64,000 nt of DNA from Ceratotherium simum simum (lineage: Eukaryota > Chordata > Mammalia > Perissodactyla > Rhinocerotidae): positions 2,350,942 to 2,414,941 of the forward strand of contig NW_004454262.1 in assembly GCF_000283155.1 (NCBI RefSeq), given 5' to 3'. Shown here in pieces: positions 1-13,069 of the stretch (position 1 is its first letter; every line of letters starts with the position of its first letter). Position numbers and translations under genes: made by a program. Under the pieces are notes generated by a model, which had not been told where the DNA came from, made no database searches, and was given only the letters and a program-made list of their open reading frames with translations.

Positions 1-115
1 GGACGCGGCCTCAGCATGGCCGGAGAAGCAGCGCGCCGGTGGGAGCCCGGGATCCAAACTCGGGTCGCCAGCAGTGGAGCGCGCTCACTTAACCACCAAG
101 CCACGGGGCCGGCCC
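1..115 (-). mobile_element. ERE SINE, cut by the window edge
   Basis: Reverse complement gives the typical ERE head: GGGCCGGCCC, a GTGG(C/T)TTAAGTG-like A box, and a GTTTGGATCCCGGG-like B box. This is a tRNA(Ser)-derived SINE of perissodactyls. Its tail lies outside the window. Confidence 0.85.
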
Positions 116-118
116 TCT

Positions 119-693
119 TTATGTCTTTGGACTAGGTAATGTTTTCTTGGATACGACACCAACAACACAAGCAACAAAAGAAAAAATAGATAAATGGGAC
201 TTCATCAAAATTAAAAATGTTTGTGCTTTGTGGCTGGCCCATGGCATAGCAGTTAAGTTTACACGCTCCACTTCAGCAGACCGTGGTTTGTGGGTTCAGA
301 TCCCGGGCGCGGACCTGCACACTGCTGATCAAGCCATGCTGCAGCGGCATCCCATATACAAAGTAGAGGAAGACTGGCACAGATGTTAGCTCAGGGACCA
401 TCTTCCTCAAGCAAAAAGAGGAAGATTGGCAACAGATGTTAGCCCAGGGCCAATCTTCTTCACCAAAAAAAAAGGAACAAAAAATGTTTGTGCTTCAAAG
501 AACACCATCGAGAAAACAAACAAACAAACAAAAAACACACAGAATGGAAGAAAATACTTGCCAATCATAAACTTGATTAGGGACTTATATCCAGAAGATC
601 TAAAGAACTCTTATAACTCATTAGACAAATAACCCAATTAAAAATGAGCAAAAGATTTGAATAGACATTTATCCAAGTAAACATACAAACGGC
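119..693 (+). mobile_element. L1 ORF2 3' fragment split by an ERE
   Basis: The stretch 119-228 resumes at 480-693. It matches the end of L1 ORF2, including GACACCAACAACACAAGCAA, the 'GGGACTTCATCAAAATTAAA' stretch and 'AACCCAATTAAAAATGAGC'. The frame is broken, so this is dead sequence. Confidence 0.85.
229..479 (+). mobile_element. ERE SINE (long type) inserted in L1
   Basis: The element has a tRNA-like head (TGGCTGGCCCATGGCATAGC) and then the doubled GAGGAAGATTGGC / CAGATGTTAGC body, ending in an A run. A 16-bp TSD, AAAAATGTTTGTGCTT, lies at 213-228 and 480-495. Confidence 0.92.
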
Positions 694-702
694 CATTAAT
701 CA

Positions 703-795
703 TTTATCAGAATCCCTGTTGCTGGAGCTTCAGGATCTATATTTTGGAAAAGTTCCCCAGGTAACTCTAATGCCCATCCTGTTAAAGAACCGCTG
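703..795 (-). mobile_element. MER5-like hAT fragment
   Basis: It contains GTTCCCCAGGTAACTCTAAT and then AAAGAACCGCTG, resembling one arm of MER5-type non-autonomous hAT elements. It is short and decayed, and the orientation is arbitrary. Confidence 0.45.
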
Positions 796-803
796 TCTGA
801 TGA

Positions 804-1499
804 TACAGAAGGGCTAACAACTAGCATTGACACGTCAGTGTACCACTAAGAAATTGGATAGAATCTGAAGCCAATTTTGAAAATTTAACCATTTTTCATA
901 AAAGTTAAATGAGACATATCTATTTTGCAAAATGAGAATCTGTAGAGAAGTATTTCCAAGACTTACTGCATTCTGGTAACATTTTAATTACATTTTATAA
1001 ATTAGCAAAAATCTGTTTTGTAAAGAAAAATGAATTTAAATTATCTTTCATTTAAATTCTTGACAAGGGATCAACTACAATTGTGTGGAGAAGATCTGAA
1101 CATTTGATTGAGTGTATGGCTCTCTTAGTGGTCCTCAGGCATCAAAAATAAAATCTCAACTATGATGTAGGCATATTAATAATAGTTCAGATTTCATACT
1201 ACTCAGTGTTTCATGTCCTTGGAACAGCAAAGGGAGAATTATTATGATGAGTCAATTTGAAATGTGAGAAAACAAAAGCAATGGCATATAAGAGTCCTCT
1301 GATATTTTGATAAGCATCGTTTTAAATGATGGAAATCTGAGAGACAGGCAATAAATTTGAAATTTTGTTTTGCATATTCTATAGAGGACTCTCCCTTTGC
1401 CACTTTACATTTTAAATGTTTTTTAAAAAATGCAAGGATCTTTGTCTTTACATTTATACAATATGAGGTATTTGAAATGAATTTTTGTGTTTTATGTTT
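804..1499. other. Unassigned AT-rich DNA
   Basis: I see no exon, SINE head or LINE motif that I can name. It is presumably downstream intron of SUGCT. Confidence 0.4.
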
Positions 1500-2490
1500 T
1501 ACTTTTTATTTAGAAATAATTTCAGACTGACAGAAAAGTTGCAAAGTACAGTTCTCATATACTCCTCACCCAGCTTCTACTATTAACATCTTACCTAACC
1601 ATAGTAAAATTATCAAAACCAAAAAATTTAAATTGATACAATATTATTAACTAATTTAAAGACCTTGTTTGAATTTTGACAAGTATCACATTAATGTCCT
1701 TTTCTCTGGACCAGGATGCAATCTAGGATCCCACACTGCATATAATTACCATGTCTTTTTAGCATTCTCCAATCTGGGACAGTTTCTCAGTCTTTGTCCT
1801 GCATGATCTTGACACTTTTGAAGAGTACTGGTCAGCTATTTTAGAGAATGTCTCTCAATTTGAGTTGGTCAGCTATTTTCCCAAAATTAGATTAAAGTTA
1901 TGCATTTGGGGCAAGAAAGTAATATTAGGCACCATATCAAAGGGTTCATAACATTGATCTTATTACTGTTGACACTAACTTTGATCACTTGGTTAAGCTG
2001 GTGTCAGTAAGATTCCCCCACTGTAAAGTGATTACTTTTTCCTTTGTAACTAAGAAGGAGGAGAGATACTTTGAGATGACACAAATATCCTCTTTTTCAT
2101 CATACTTTTCACATCCATCAATAGTTCTTTCCTGAAACCATTATTACTGTTATGTTTACCTATGGGTAATTTTCTATTTCCCTCATTCCTCCTATGTTTA
2201 TTAATTGAAATTCCATAATCTGAAGAGCTATTTCCATTCTTCAACATTTATTGATTCAACTATTTATGTATTTTAGTATGGACTCATTGATATTTATTTT
2301 ATTCTGTGGATTATAATCTATTTCTATACATATAGCATATTTATTTTGTTATTCAAATTGTTTCACTTTGGCTATCGTGAACTCTTTGAAGTTGGCTCCT
2401 TTGTACTTCTGCCATGTTCCCATCATTTTGTGAGCCCTTCCTCCCTTACGGGCATCACAGATGTTCCAGACTTATATTATATTTGCCATA
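1500..2490 (+). mobile_element. Old L1M-type LINE 3' region
   Basis: It matches the non-coding 3' region of ancient L1M elements: TGGACCAGGATGCAATCTAG, ACTTTGATCACTTGGTTAAG, GTAAAGTGATTACTTTTTCC, and a late CATGTTCCCATCATTTTGTG. The exact subfamily is not assigned. Confidence 0.65.
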
Positions 2491-3164
2491 AAAAATTGGA
2501 TGAATGATTTAGCACTGCTCAGAAACAAGAAAATCAACTCTTAAAAAAATTTTTTTGCTTAGTAAGTTTCCTTGACCATTGCAGGCTCTGATACCTTACT
2601 CCTGTTTCTGAAAATTCTGTTTTCCCTCATGCTTCCAAATATTGCACTTGCCAGAGAATGCTGAAAGTGCTACGTAACTAACAAATGCCTGACATAGAAA
2701 ATTGATATTTAAGGAAAGTAGTTTAAGGACAAGCTAACCATTCATTCCTATAGGTCAGAAAATTTTCTTTCCTTTTAGCAGGAAACACTTTATTTTAATA
2801 AAAAAGTAAACAAAACCCCAATATATAAAGCATTCAAAGCAATAGTGTATTAGTATAAATATATTAATACAAATGTTCAAAACTGTAAAATTTACCTACC
2901 CTACAATGAATATACAAATTGAAGTTTTATATTGTACTTCCAGTTATTTATTAACATTTTCATTCAGTTTATCTCTATATTTTGTTTTGATCACATATTT
3001 CAGGAATATTCTAATTTGCATGAACAAGTACTTGCAAAGTAGATGAACTTTTTGAGCATTTTGAGCATTTCAACTTAACCATGTCAAGATTCTCTTCAGG
3101 GAAAATGATCTAGAAACTTTTCTAAAAATAGTAAGAAATTTTTGCTTTAAAGTTGTAACATTCA
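2491..3164. other. Unassigned AT-rich DNA
   Basis: No gene or clear repeat is recognised. It contains many A/T runs, but no long microsatellite. Confidence 0.35.
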
Positions 3165-5480
3165 GTTTCTGGGTATTATGGAGCAGTAAGTGTGCTCTAT
3201 ACTGTCTCCTACTGAATTTGGCTATAAAACTTGGACAGAATACGTGGAGTGGCTATTGGAGGATTCAAAAGTAAATAGCAGGAGATGGATTGGAGGAGGA
3301 CAGAATTCAAATACCAAGATACAAGCAGTAAGTTTACCAATTTTTTGATGCTGTATCCCCAGGTCTGAACTCGTCACACAGAAAATCAAGTGAGCATGAG
3401 GATGCTGCTATAGACTGAATGTTTGTGCCCTCCCCCCAAAATTCATATGTTGAGACCTAGTCCCCCAGTATGATGGTATTTGGAGGTGGAGTCTTGAGGA
3501 GGTGATTAGGTCATAAGTTTGGAGCCCTCATGAATGGGATTAACACCCATATAAAAGAGACCTCAGAGAGCTCCGTCACTCGTTCAACCAGGAGAGGACA
3601 CAGCGGGAAACTAGCTGTCTATGAACCAGGAAGGAAGTCCTCACCAGATACCAAATATGTATGCCGGCACCTTGTTCTTGGGTTTCCCAGCATCCAGAAG
3701 TGCAACAAATAAATTTCTCTTGTTTATTAGCCTCCCAGTCTATGATATTTTTGTTACGGCAGCCCAAACGGACTAAGACAGATGCAGACAGAGAAAGCTC
3801 CAGGAGAAGCCTTTTCGTTCTGGCTCAAGGAATGGGAAAGGGAATGCATAACACTCAAAGAGAGTGTGGAAATTCCAGTTTTTTTCCTGTTTCTTTTATG
3901 CATTCCCCTCCTGTAAGCTCTCAGACAACCTTGTGGTGACAATGGTAGCAGCAGCTTTGACAAGCAGAGGCAATGGGAGCTAACAAAAGCCAAAATCTTA
4001 AGAAAAGGAAATGTTCCTCTAAGTTTAACAGAACTGCAGTTTCAAAAGGGTGGACTCAAATTTGATTGCTCTTTTTCTCTCTCTGTCCTGCTGCCACCTG
4101 ACCCCAAAGACAGCTGCAGTTGTGGAAGTACACAGGAGAATAGGGTAACTAAAGCCAAAGCATTCCGGCTAGAGGACCAAAAAAAGGCACCCCAGGAAAC
4201 CGGAAATTACCAAGGAGATCATGAGAGAGGAATCTGGGAATATGACTACATAAAATTGCTATGAACTCCTGGGCATATGCATATATCAAATTCAACAAAC
4301 CATACTTTGAGAACTGAACTAACAGATACAACACCATCTAGATCCCAAACTGGCTATTAGGTGGTGCACACACAGTACAGGGTTCAGATAGCTCCACAAA
4401 AGTTAGAAAATCGAACTGACATTAGAACCACGGCCCACAGACAGCTAATCAGAACTTGTGGCCTGAACCCAATCACCTTTAAATGACCAAGAGACGTTGA
4501 TGATAAATCACCAGAAACAATCTGATGTGAACATCTGGGAGGGGAGACTGAATAAAAATGAACAAGGTCACAGAGATCTGTGGGACAATAACAAAAGGTC
4601 TAACATTCGTATCATTGGCGTTCCAGAAGTAGAAGAGAAAGTGTGCAATGCAATAAAAATATTTGAAGAAATAATGGCCAAAAACTTCCTAACCTTGGGA
4701 AAAACATAAACCTAAAGATTCCAGAAGCTCAGTAAACCTCAAATAGGATAAAGCCAGAGAAATCTATGCCCAGACATATCATAACAAACCGCTAAAACTG
4801 AAGATTAAAAAAAAAAATTGAGAGCAGGCAGTAAAACAATGACATGTTACCAATAAGGAAACAGCAATTTAAATGATTATGGATTTCTCATCAGAGACAC
4901 CGAGGCCAGCAAGCAATGACACAACATATAAGGTGTGTAAAGAAAAGAACTGTCAACCAAGAATTCTATACTGAGTGGAAACGTCCTTCAGGAAGGAAGG
5001 TGAAATATTTAGATGAAGGAAAACTAAGGGAATTTTATCCAGCTCACCAACTGTAAAGGAATTTTTAAAAGAAAGCTCTTCATACAGAAAAGAAATCATG
5101 CTAGAAGGAAACTGGAAACATCAGGAATGAAGGAAGAGCAACAGAAATAGTAAATATCTTTGTAAATATAATAGACTATTCTCCTCTTGAGATCTTTAAA
5201 ATGTATTTTATGGTTAAAAGCAAACATTATAATATTGTCTGATGGGGTTTTCACTGTAGGTAGATGTAATATATAAGACAAATATAACACAAAGGTAGGG
5301 GGTAAAGGGACGTATATGTCATGGTAAAGTTTCTATATTTCATTTGAAATAGTGAAATATTGATTCTAAGTAGATTATGGAAAGTTAAAGAGGTACATTG
5401 TAAGGCACACAGTAATTACTAGAATACTATACAAAAAGATATAGTCAAAAACAAAATGTAATACCACATTTTCAAGGATG
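3165..5480 (+). mobile_element. HAL1/L1-like LINE with ORF1 remnant, split by an LTR
   Basis: The 5' part (3165-3405) resembles the start of HAL1 (TTTCTGGGTATTATGGAGCAG-like). The rest resumes at 3786. Around 4560-4680 a remnant of L1 ORF1 protein is visible: DLWDNNKRSNIRIIGVPE, the conserved RNA-binding region. Further ORF1-like sequence (TCAACCAAGAATTCTATACT) follows, then spacer. Frames are broken. HAL1 elements encode only ORF1. Confidence 0.7.
3406..3780 (+). mobile_element. Solo MLT1A-like LTR (ERVL-MaLR)
   Basis: 375 bp, running from TGCTATAGACTGAATG to CGGACTAAGACA with TG...CA ends. It has an AATAAA signal near the 3' end (3709-3714) and CATATAAAAGAGACC upstream. The 5-bp TSD GATGC is exact at 3401-3405 and 3781-3785, so this is a complete solo LTR. 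No internal viral genes are present. Confidence 0.9.
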
Positions 5481-5713
5481 TATGGCTATTGTATTCATGC
5501 TGTTTACAACTACATTGTAGGTTTGCAGTGTGCCTGGAATTGGGGATACAAATACCAATAAACACAAAGGAACCAGATTTTAAGGGAGTACATGAGATGT
5601 CCTGTTCTTTTCTAAAACTCAAGACCTAACTCAGCCTATTCTCTATGCTCTTCTACATACATCAAATTAAACCCTCCCAACACTCTAATTTCTGTTCTTT
5701 GATGATGAATTTC

Positions 5714-6670
5714 TGTTATCTTTTTTGTTTTTGTTTTGAGATATAATGTATATACCATAAAATTCATCCTTTTAAAGTGCACAATTCAGTGACTTTAAAT
5801 ACATTCTCAACGTTGTGCAGCCATCATCACTATCTAATTCCAGAATATTTTCATCACCCCAAAAAGAAACCCCATATTCATTAGCAACCACTCCCCATGT
5901 CCCCTGCTTCCCTCAGCCCCTGGAAACCACTAATCTACCTTCTATCTCTGTGGTTTTACCTATTCTGGACATTTCATACGAATGGAGTTATACAATAGGT
6001 GGCCTTTTATGTCTAGCTCCTTTCACTTAGCATAATGTTTTCAAGGGCCATTCATGTTGTAGCATATATCAGTACTTTATACCTTTTTATGGATGAATAA
6101 TACTCCATTGTATGGATATACTACACTTTGATTATCCATTCTTCAGCCGATGAAAATTTGGGTTGTTTCCAACTTTTTAGCTATTATGAATAAAGTTTCT
6201 ATGAACATATGTGGACACATTTTTGTGTGAACACACGTTTTCAATTCTTAAACTTAGGAGTGGAATTGCTGAGTCATATGATAACTCCATGCTTAACATT
6301 TTGAGGAACTGCCCAACTGTTTTCAAAAGCTGCTGCACCATTTTACATTCCCACCAGCAGTGTGTGAGGAATACATCTATATACTCCAATATATCCAATA
6401 TATCTAATACATCTATATACACAACAACATTTGTTATTGTTTGTCTTTTTCATTATAGTCATCCTATTTGTATCACATTGTGGTTTTGATTTATATTTCT
6501 CTAATAACTTATGATGCTGAGCATCTTTTCATGTGCTTATTGGCCATTTGTGTATCTTATTTGGACAAATGTCTATTCAAATCCTTTGTCCATTTTTAAC
6601 TGGGTTATTTGTCTTTTTATTGTTAAGTTGTAGGAGTTTCTTATATATTCTGGATACTAGACACTTATGG
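5714..6670 (-). mobile_element. L1 3' UTR plus ORF2 end, minus strand
   Basis: Reading left to right it runs 3' UTR to ORF2: 'GTGCAGCCATCATCACTATC', 'CTTAGCATAATGTTTTCAAG', 'AATTGCTGAGTCATATGAT', 'CATTCCCACCAGCAGTGTG', then 'GATGCTGAGCATCTTTTCAT'. A short insertion of local repeats (ATACATCTATATA twice, 6371-6420) interrupts it. It is non-coding now. Confidence 0.85.
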
Positions 6671-7518
6671 TATCTTTGGCTCTAACTTGTAGTGTTCCCA
6701 ATACTTAAGTAGCCACTGAGTCCAATCATTTCTTTTTAATGCAGCTTATATCTCTTATTTCCTAGACCCACTACTATCATCTTAGTATAGGCCTTTTACA
6801 CCTAATGCCTAGACTAACCCTTCAGCAATATAATCTTCTAATTGATCTATGACAAAAGCTTTCTACAAGATCTTCTTTCCTATGGTTTTAAAAGCACCCC
6901 TCAAGTCATCTTGCACTCTGCATCCAAATTAATATTTCCCATAAATGAATTTCTTGATACATATGGCCTTGTTAGGAAAGTCTTCACTTTTTTATCATTG
7001 CCTATATTAGGCTAACAACCTTTCAGAATTTGAGGGGTTGATAATATTTCAGAATTTTGGCACAAAGTTATTGTCCCTTTCTCTTCTGCTGTGAAAGGAA
7101 GGTAGTGCAAGTAATAGGTAAGAGAGGCAATGATATTAAAAATAACTCCCTACACTCATGACCTGGTTTAAAAATTCATTTGAATCACTGAAATACTCTT
7201 TTAAGTTTTTATCTGAAAGAGAAAGAAACAGAAAGTGATGCATTAAGATCTTTGATAGGAAGGGTAGATGAGGTAATGGTGGGCTGGTGGGGAGACAGAG
7301 GCAAAGAAGGGAGAGGAAATATAGACTGATAAAAGGATGAGAATTTTTTTTTTCCTAAAGTCACTCTGGGTCCCACTGACAAAAACCTAATGCCATTTTT
7401 GTTTCCAATACTTAGCCCATGGGGAAAATCCAAATCCTTTAGAGTAATATTTGAGGTGCTTCACAATTAGGACCAAAGCTATACTTCCAACTTAATCTTC
7501 TACTATCCCCTGTAATGG
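6671..7518. other. Unassigned DNA
   Basis: No exon or named repeat is recognised. Short ORFs here lack splice context or homology that I can see. Confidence 0.35.
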
Positions 7519-7700
7519 TTCTCAAAATACACTTTGTACCAGAATAATTATGGGAAATCTACATATGCCAATTCCTAAACCTCGTCCAAAGACATTAAAA
7601 ATCAGTGGGCTTTCCTAGACCCAGAAATATGAATTTTAACAAGGTCCCTGGATGATACTGACCCAGGTATTCTTTCAGGGACCACTCTAAGAACACTACC
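7519..7700 (+). mobile_element. MER5-like hAT fragment
   Basis: It opens TGGTTCTCAAAATACACTTT and ends with a GGTATTCTTTCAGGGACCAC-like arm, resembling a decayed MER5A/B palindrome-ended DNA transposon. Confidence 0.5.
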
Positions 7701-9532
7701 ATAAAACTTTTAAATTTGTCTTTCAGAAGTAGGGTTCCAAAAGCAATAAATGGGAGACCAAACCTGGCAGGTTAAGGACAAGGAGACTAAGAACCCCAGC
7801 AGGGCACAGACCTTCTTAAGGGTGCAAGTCTAACCGGAAAGAGGGTGAGCACCAAGCAGAAAGTAAAAGAAATTTAGCAAGTTGCTCAGCAGGCCCTTTT
7901 CCAGCAAAAGAGCAATTTACATGGTGAAAATCATTTTTAAAAAATCATCTAAAGTCCCTGAAAATTATTGTAAGAGCATATAACAAATAAAGAAACATTC
8001 ACTCAAGAAAATCTACTCAAGCTCAGAAAGAACAGTGAGAGTCTGTGGCATCTGAGCCACAGCTCACTCCACTGACATTCCCTACCAGTACCACCACCAA
8101 GCTCCATAGCTCCACGTTATGAAAGCTTTAACCCAGGCACTCTACTCCAAGCAGGTGGGGTTAAGATGATAGGAGCTTCCTCTCTGCCCTGCTCTTACTC
8201 CGGGACTATGGTTTTATCCATGAGGGACAGGCTTCTGTGTTTCTGACTCCCCTTAGCCTGTACTGCAGAAGCTATATTCCAGGCAGGAATAGCCAAGAGG
8301 ACATAGTAGGTCATAAGGATGAAGATCTCCCTAGCTCTACCTGAAGGGACTGACTTCATTTGGAAAAGAGAATGGAAAACTCCACGCCTAATGACCTAAC
8401 GAGGTTGTCAAAAACAATAGAGATCTTGGCGTAAAGCAATTAAGAGAAAACTGGTAGCTCCAGGATACAAGTCAAACAGGAAATAAACCAGAAATTTAAT
8501 AGAGGGAACTAGGGAAAGAGACCTTCAGGAAGAGCCCTCCTGGGATCACAGTCAACACTGTATGTCACGGAGGGGGTGCACATGTTCTACACTGCCCCCA
8601 CTAGGAGTAATCAGAGCCAGATGTAGGGGCATACCTGAAAGCATTCACTGAGCTGCAAACTGACCCATCAACATGCAGAAGCCTCACTGGCATGGGGGCT
8701 CAAACAACCTCCGACCAAACACTGACTTTATAATAGTAAGCTACTCTGACCCAGGGGCAATGCCTAAGAAACGATGCTTAAAAATAAAATCACACTTATC
8801 CCTGGAAGTCTGGGCCACTGTGTGCAGGCCCAAGATTGTGCTCTCTCAGAAGCAATCAAAGAGGGAATCCCCAAGCTACTAGTCCCTGGCTGAAAGTGGG
8901 GCCAAAAAAAAAAAAATTAAACTCCCTAAACTGTGATAGCAGGCTCTAAGTCACACACACATCCAACTATAAAGAATAAAACTCTAACTGGCTAAGAAAA
9001 ACCTTTAGCCAATAAGTGGCTTATGCTGACCCAGGAGTTACGCCTAGGTAAAAGATAAAAACCAATGGAAACAATCTGAGCTGAGACATCAGAAGCTGTG
9101 CATTACAGGAAAAATAGACTTCACAGAATTGGTGACTTGGCAGCCAAATCACTGTTGTTTGACTTACTAACAACAAACAAAACAACCCTTGGGGTTGGGG
9201 GGATCTAAAATGTCCAGATATCAACAAAAAGTTATGAGACATGCAAAGAAACAGTAAAGTGTGACCAATACACAGAAAGAAAAAGCCAGCTATAGAAACT
9301 GCCTTTGAAAAGGTCCAGATGGTGAACTTAGCAGAAAAAAATTTCAAAGCAGCTATTACAAATATGTTAAAAGAACAAAAGGAAACCATGCTTAATGAAT
9401 TAAAGCAAGATATGAGGACATCTCATCAAAGAGATATCAATAAAGAGATGGAAATATTCAAATTATTAAAAGGAACCAAATGGAAATTCTGAAGTTAAAA
9501 AGTACAATAACTGAAAAGAAAAATTCACTAGA

Positions 9533-9794
9533 GGGGCTGGCCCGGTGGCGTAGTGGTTAAGTTCGTGCACGCCACTTCAGCAGCCCAGGGTTTGCAGGTT
9601 CAGATCCCAGGTGCACAGCAACACACTGCTTGTCAAGCCATGCTGTGGCAGCGTCCCATATAAAGTAGGGGAAGATGGGCACAGATGTTAGCCCAGGGTC
9701 AATCTTCCTCACCAAAAAGAGAAGGATTGGCAATAGATGTTAGCTCAGGGCTAATCTTCCTCACACACACACACACACACACACCCCCACACAC
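9533..9794 (+). mobile_element. ERE SINE (long type) in L1 ORF1, with (CA)n tail
   Basis: Head GGGGCTGGCCCGGTGGCGTA (with one TSD base), then the two GATTGGCA...GATGTTAGC body units. The tail has become a CA repeat (about 9762-9794). The 11-bp TSD AATTCACTAGA lies at 9522-9532 and 9795-9805. Confidence 0.93.
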
Positions 9795-10901
9795 AATTCA
9801 CTAGATAGGCTTAACCATAGATTCAAATTGGTAAATGAAAGAATGAGCAAATTTAGAGATAACTCAATAGAAATCATGCAATCTGAAGAACAGAGAGAAA
9901 AAAGAATGCAGAAAAAGCAACAGAGCCTCTGGGAAACAGGAGACACCATTAAGTGCAACAACATACACACAATGGGAGTCCCAGAAGGAGATACGAGAAA
10001 GGGATAAAAAACAGCAAAGAAATAATGGCTGAAAACTCTGCAAATTTCATTAAAAATATTAATCTATATACCTAAGAAGCTGAATGAACTCTAAGTAGGA
10101 TAAATGTAAAGAGATCCACACACACCCAGACACATCATACTCAAAATGTTCAAAAACGAAGAGGAAATTCTGAAAGTAATAAAACAAAAATGATATCACA
10201 TGCAAGGGAATCCAATAAGATTGACATATAACATCTCATCAGACACCATGGAAGTCAGACGGAAGTGGAGCAACATATTAAAAGTGCTCAAATTAAAAAA
10301 CTATCAAACAAGAATATTGTTCCCAGCAAAACTATCTTTCACAAATGAAGACAAACTAAACATCAAACCAAATAAACGAAAATTGAGAGAATTTGTTGGT
10401 AGCAGACTTATAATGAATACCAAAGAAAATTCTTTAGGCTGAAAGTAAGTGATACCATATAGTACAATGAATCCACACACAGACACACAAAAAGAGTGCC
10501 AGTAATATAATTATGTAGGCAATTGTAAAAAACAATATAATTACATATTTCTTCTCTTGAGTGATTTAAAAAGCTATTCCAATAAACCATATGTATATAA
10601 GTGGACTGTCAGGCCTATATAGAAATGTAATATATTTGACAATTACAGCACAAGAGAGGTGAATAAGAGCAAAAAGCTGTATTGGAGTAAGGGAAGGACA
10701 TCAGATTTAACTCAAATCTATAACCCAACCCATAGGAAGAAATTAAGAGAACAAGATAGCGTAAATAAGATTAATAAGAAAGTCTATAAATGTAGACTGG
10801 CTCTCATTTCTTTTATCAGCTTCCTTGAAAGATTTATTATATAACATATTATACATAGTAGTAATTATAACAGCTTATTGCTGAATCTGTAATATACATG
10901 G

Positions 10902-10941
10902 ATGTTATACATATATATATATAAATATACATATATATGTA
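10902..10941. repeat. AT-rich simple repeat
   Basis: Runs of TATATATATA with interruptions, inside the L1 spacer. Confidence 0.7.
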
Positions 10942-12494
10942 AAAGGAGCTATACAGGAGTAAAGTTTCCACATTTCATGCTAATTACGTCAGAATAAAAC
11001 GAGTCAATTATGATAAGTTAAGATGTATATTATAGACGCTAGATAAACCAATAAGAAAATAACTCAAAACATCATTAAAAATCATTACAGGAATTAAAAT
11101 ATTATACTAGAAAATATCCACTTCATGCAAAAGAAGGCAATGAAGGAGGAACAGAGGAATAAAAAATGACACGAGACACATAGAAAACAAAAATCGAAAT
11201 GTCAGATGTAAATCCAACAACATCAATAATAACACTGAGTGTAAATGGCTTAAAAAATTCAATCAAAAGGCAGATATTTTCAGATTGGATTAAAAAAAAA
11301 ACAGGATCCAACTATATACTGTCTATGTAAGAGATAATTTAGATTCTAATATGCAAATAGGTTGAAAATAAAAGGATGGAAAAAGATGTACAATGCAAAC
11401 AACAATCAAAAGAGAATGAGGTGGCTATACTGATATCAGAAAATAGATATTATAACAAAAAATGTTACTAGAAATAAAAAGAGAGACTTCATGATGACAA
11501 AAGGGACAATCTGTCAGGAAAATATAATGGTGATAAGCATATATGCATGCAACAACAGAGCCCAAAAATACATGAAGCAAAACTGACTGAAAGGAGAGAG
11601 AGACGATTCAACAATAATGGTTGGAGACTTCAACATCCAACTTTCAATAATGGATATGATGACTTGGCAGAAGATCCACAAGGAAATACAAGAGTTAAAC
11701 AATGGTATAAACATAAGAGACCTAACAGACATCTATAGAATACTCCAACAGAATACACATTCTTAATAACTCATGGAACATTCTGAAGAATAGATCCTAT
11801 GCTAAGACATAATATAAGCCTCAACAAATTTGAAGCAACTGAAATCACACAAAATACATTTTTAAAACACATTGAATGAAATTAGAAATCAACATTAGAA
11901 AGTTTGAGAAATACATACAAATGTGGAAATTAAACAAGACATTCATAAATAATCAAAGTTCTGAAATCAACCCTTATATTAATGGTCAATTGATTTTGAA
12001 CAAGAGTGTCAAGAAAATTCAATGGGAAAAGAGTAGTCTTTTCAACAAATTATGCTGGGACAATGAGATACATCCATATGCAAAATAATGAAGTAGAACT
12101 CTCTACCTCACACAATGTGCTCCTGCACACACACACACACACACAAACTCAAAATGGATAATAGACCTGAATGTAAGACTTAAAAATTATAAAACTCTTA
12201 GAAGATAATATCTATGCCCTTACACTAGGAAATGGGTTTCTTAGTACGACACCTAAAGCACAAGTGACAAAAATAAGAGATAAATTGCAAAATTTCAGGT
12301 CTATTTTTAACTGCTGAATTCTCAAAGAATGTAGAACTCAATTCCAACTTCCCTTTGGGCTCTGAATACACTATTTTGTATCTATTCCTCCTTCATTGTT
12401 AATCATTTTAGAAGTTCTTAAAATATCAATGGTGCTCAGTTTCTGTCAATCATTGCTCATGTTCAATACTACCAATAATACAACTAGAATGCTT

Positions 12495-12681
12495 CTTTTC
12501 CCCCCCTGAGGAAGATTGCCCTGAGCTAACATCTGTTGCCAATCTTCCTCTTTTTGTATGTGAGCTGCCACCACAACACAGCCATTGACAGATGAGTGGT
12601 GTAGGTCCATGCCTGGGAATCAAACCCAGGCCACCAAAGTGGAGCACACCACACTTAACCACTAGGCCACCGGAGCCGGCC
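12495..12681 (-). mobile_element. ERE SINE
   Basis: On plus it reads T/C-rich tail, GAGGAAGATTGCCCTGAGC, and ends CCGGAGCCGGCC. The 11-bp TSD CTAGAATGCTT lies at 12484-12494 and 12682-12692. Confidence 0.92.
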
Positions 12682-12869
12682 CTAGAATGCTTTTTTAATG
12701 TATGTAAATAATTACAATAAAATGATAATATGAAATATTTTCATTTGAATAAATCTGTGAAATAATAATATTCAGTATTGGCATCTGTTTTAAGTGTTCA
12801 AAAATAACTAGAATTCATTTCAAATTTCCACTTAGGAAACTATTTAAGCTATGGGAATATTTTAACCTT

Positions 12870-13068
12870 TTTTTCTGATTACAGAAGTAATATATGATTG
12901 TTTTAAAATAATATATTTTTACAAAATTGAGATCATACAACTTATATAATTTTATGCTGCTTTTTTTCACCTTTATCAATGAACACTTTCCATGTCATTC
13001 CTCAAAATCATGATAAAGGCAATACACTGTTCATTTGTATTGATAAAATTCAAATTATTTAATCTATA
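12870..13068 (-). mobile_element. Old L1M 3' UTR fragment
   Basis: It contains GATTACAGAAGTAATATATG, GCTTTTTTTCACCTTTATCA and 'ACACTTTCCATGTCATTCC', typical of minus-strand L1M 3' UTRs. It is strongly decayed. Confidence 0.5.
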
Positions 13069-13069
13069 T

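Larger units (their letters stand above)
7725..12290 (+). mobile_element. Long decayed L1 with its RT domain deleted
   Basis: An L1 5' UTR-like stretch (about 7725-9190) is followed by ORF1 remnants (about 9300-10440: coiled-coil-like AAAGCAAGATATGAGGACA, then 'CAATGGGAGTCCCAGAAGGA'), a spacer, and the start of ORF2 with its endonuclease part (about 11230-11960: AACATATATGCATGCAACAA-like, 'GTTGGAGACTTCAACATCC'). Around 11960 the sequence jumps to the region just before the ORF2 C-terminus (AATGGTCAATTGATTTTGAA), so reverse transcriptase is missing. A (CA)10 tract (12126-12145) sits inside. An ERE interrupts ORF1. Confidence 0.8.
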
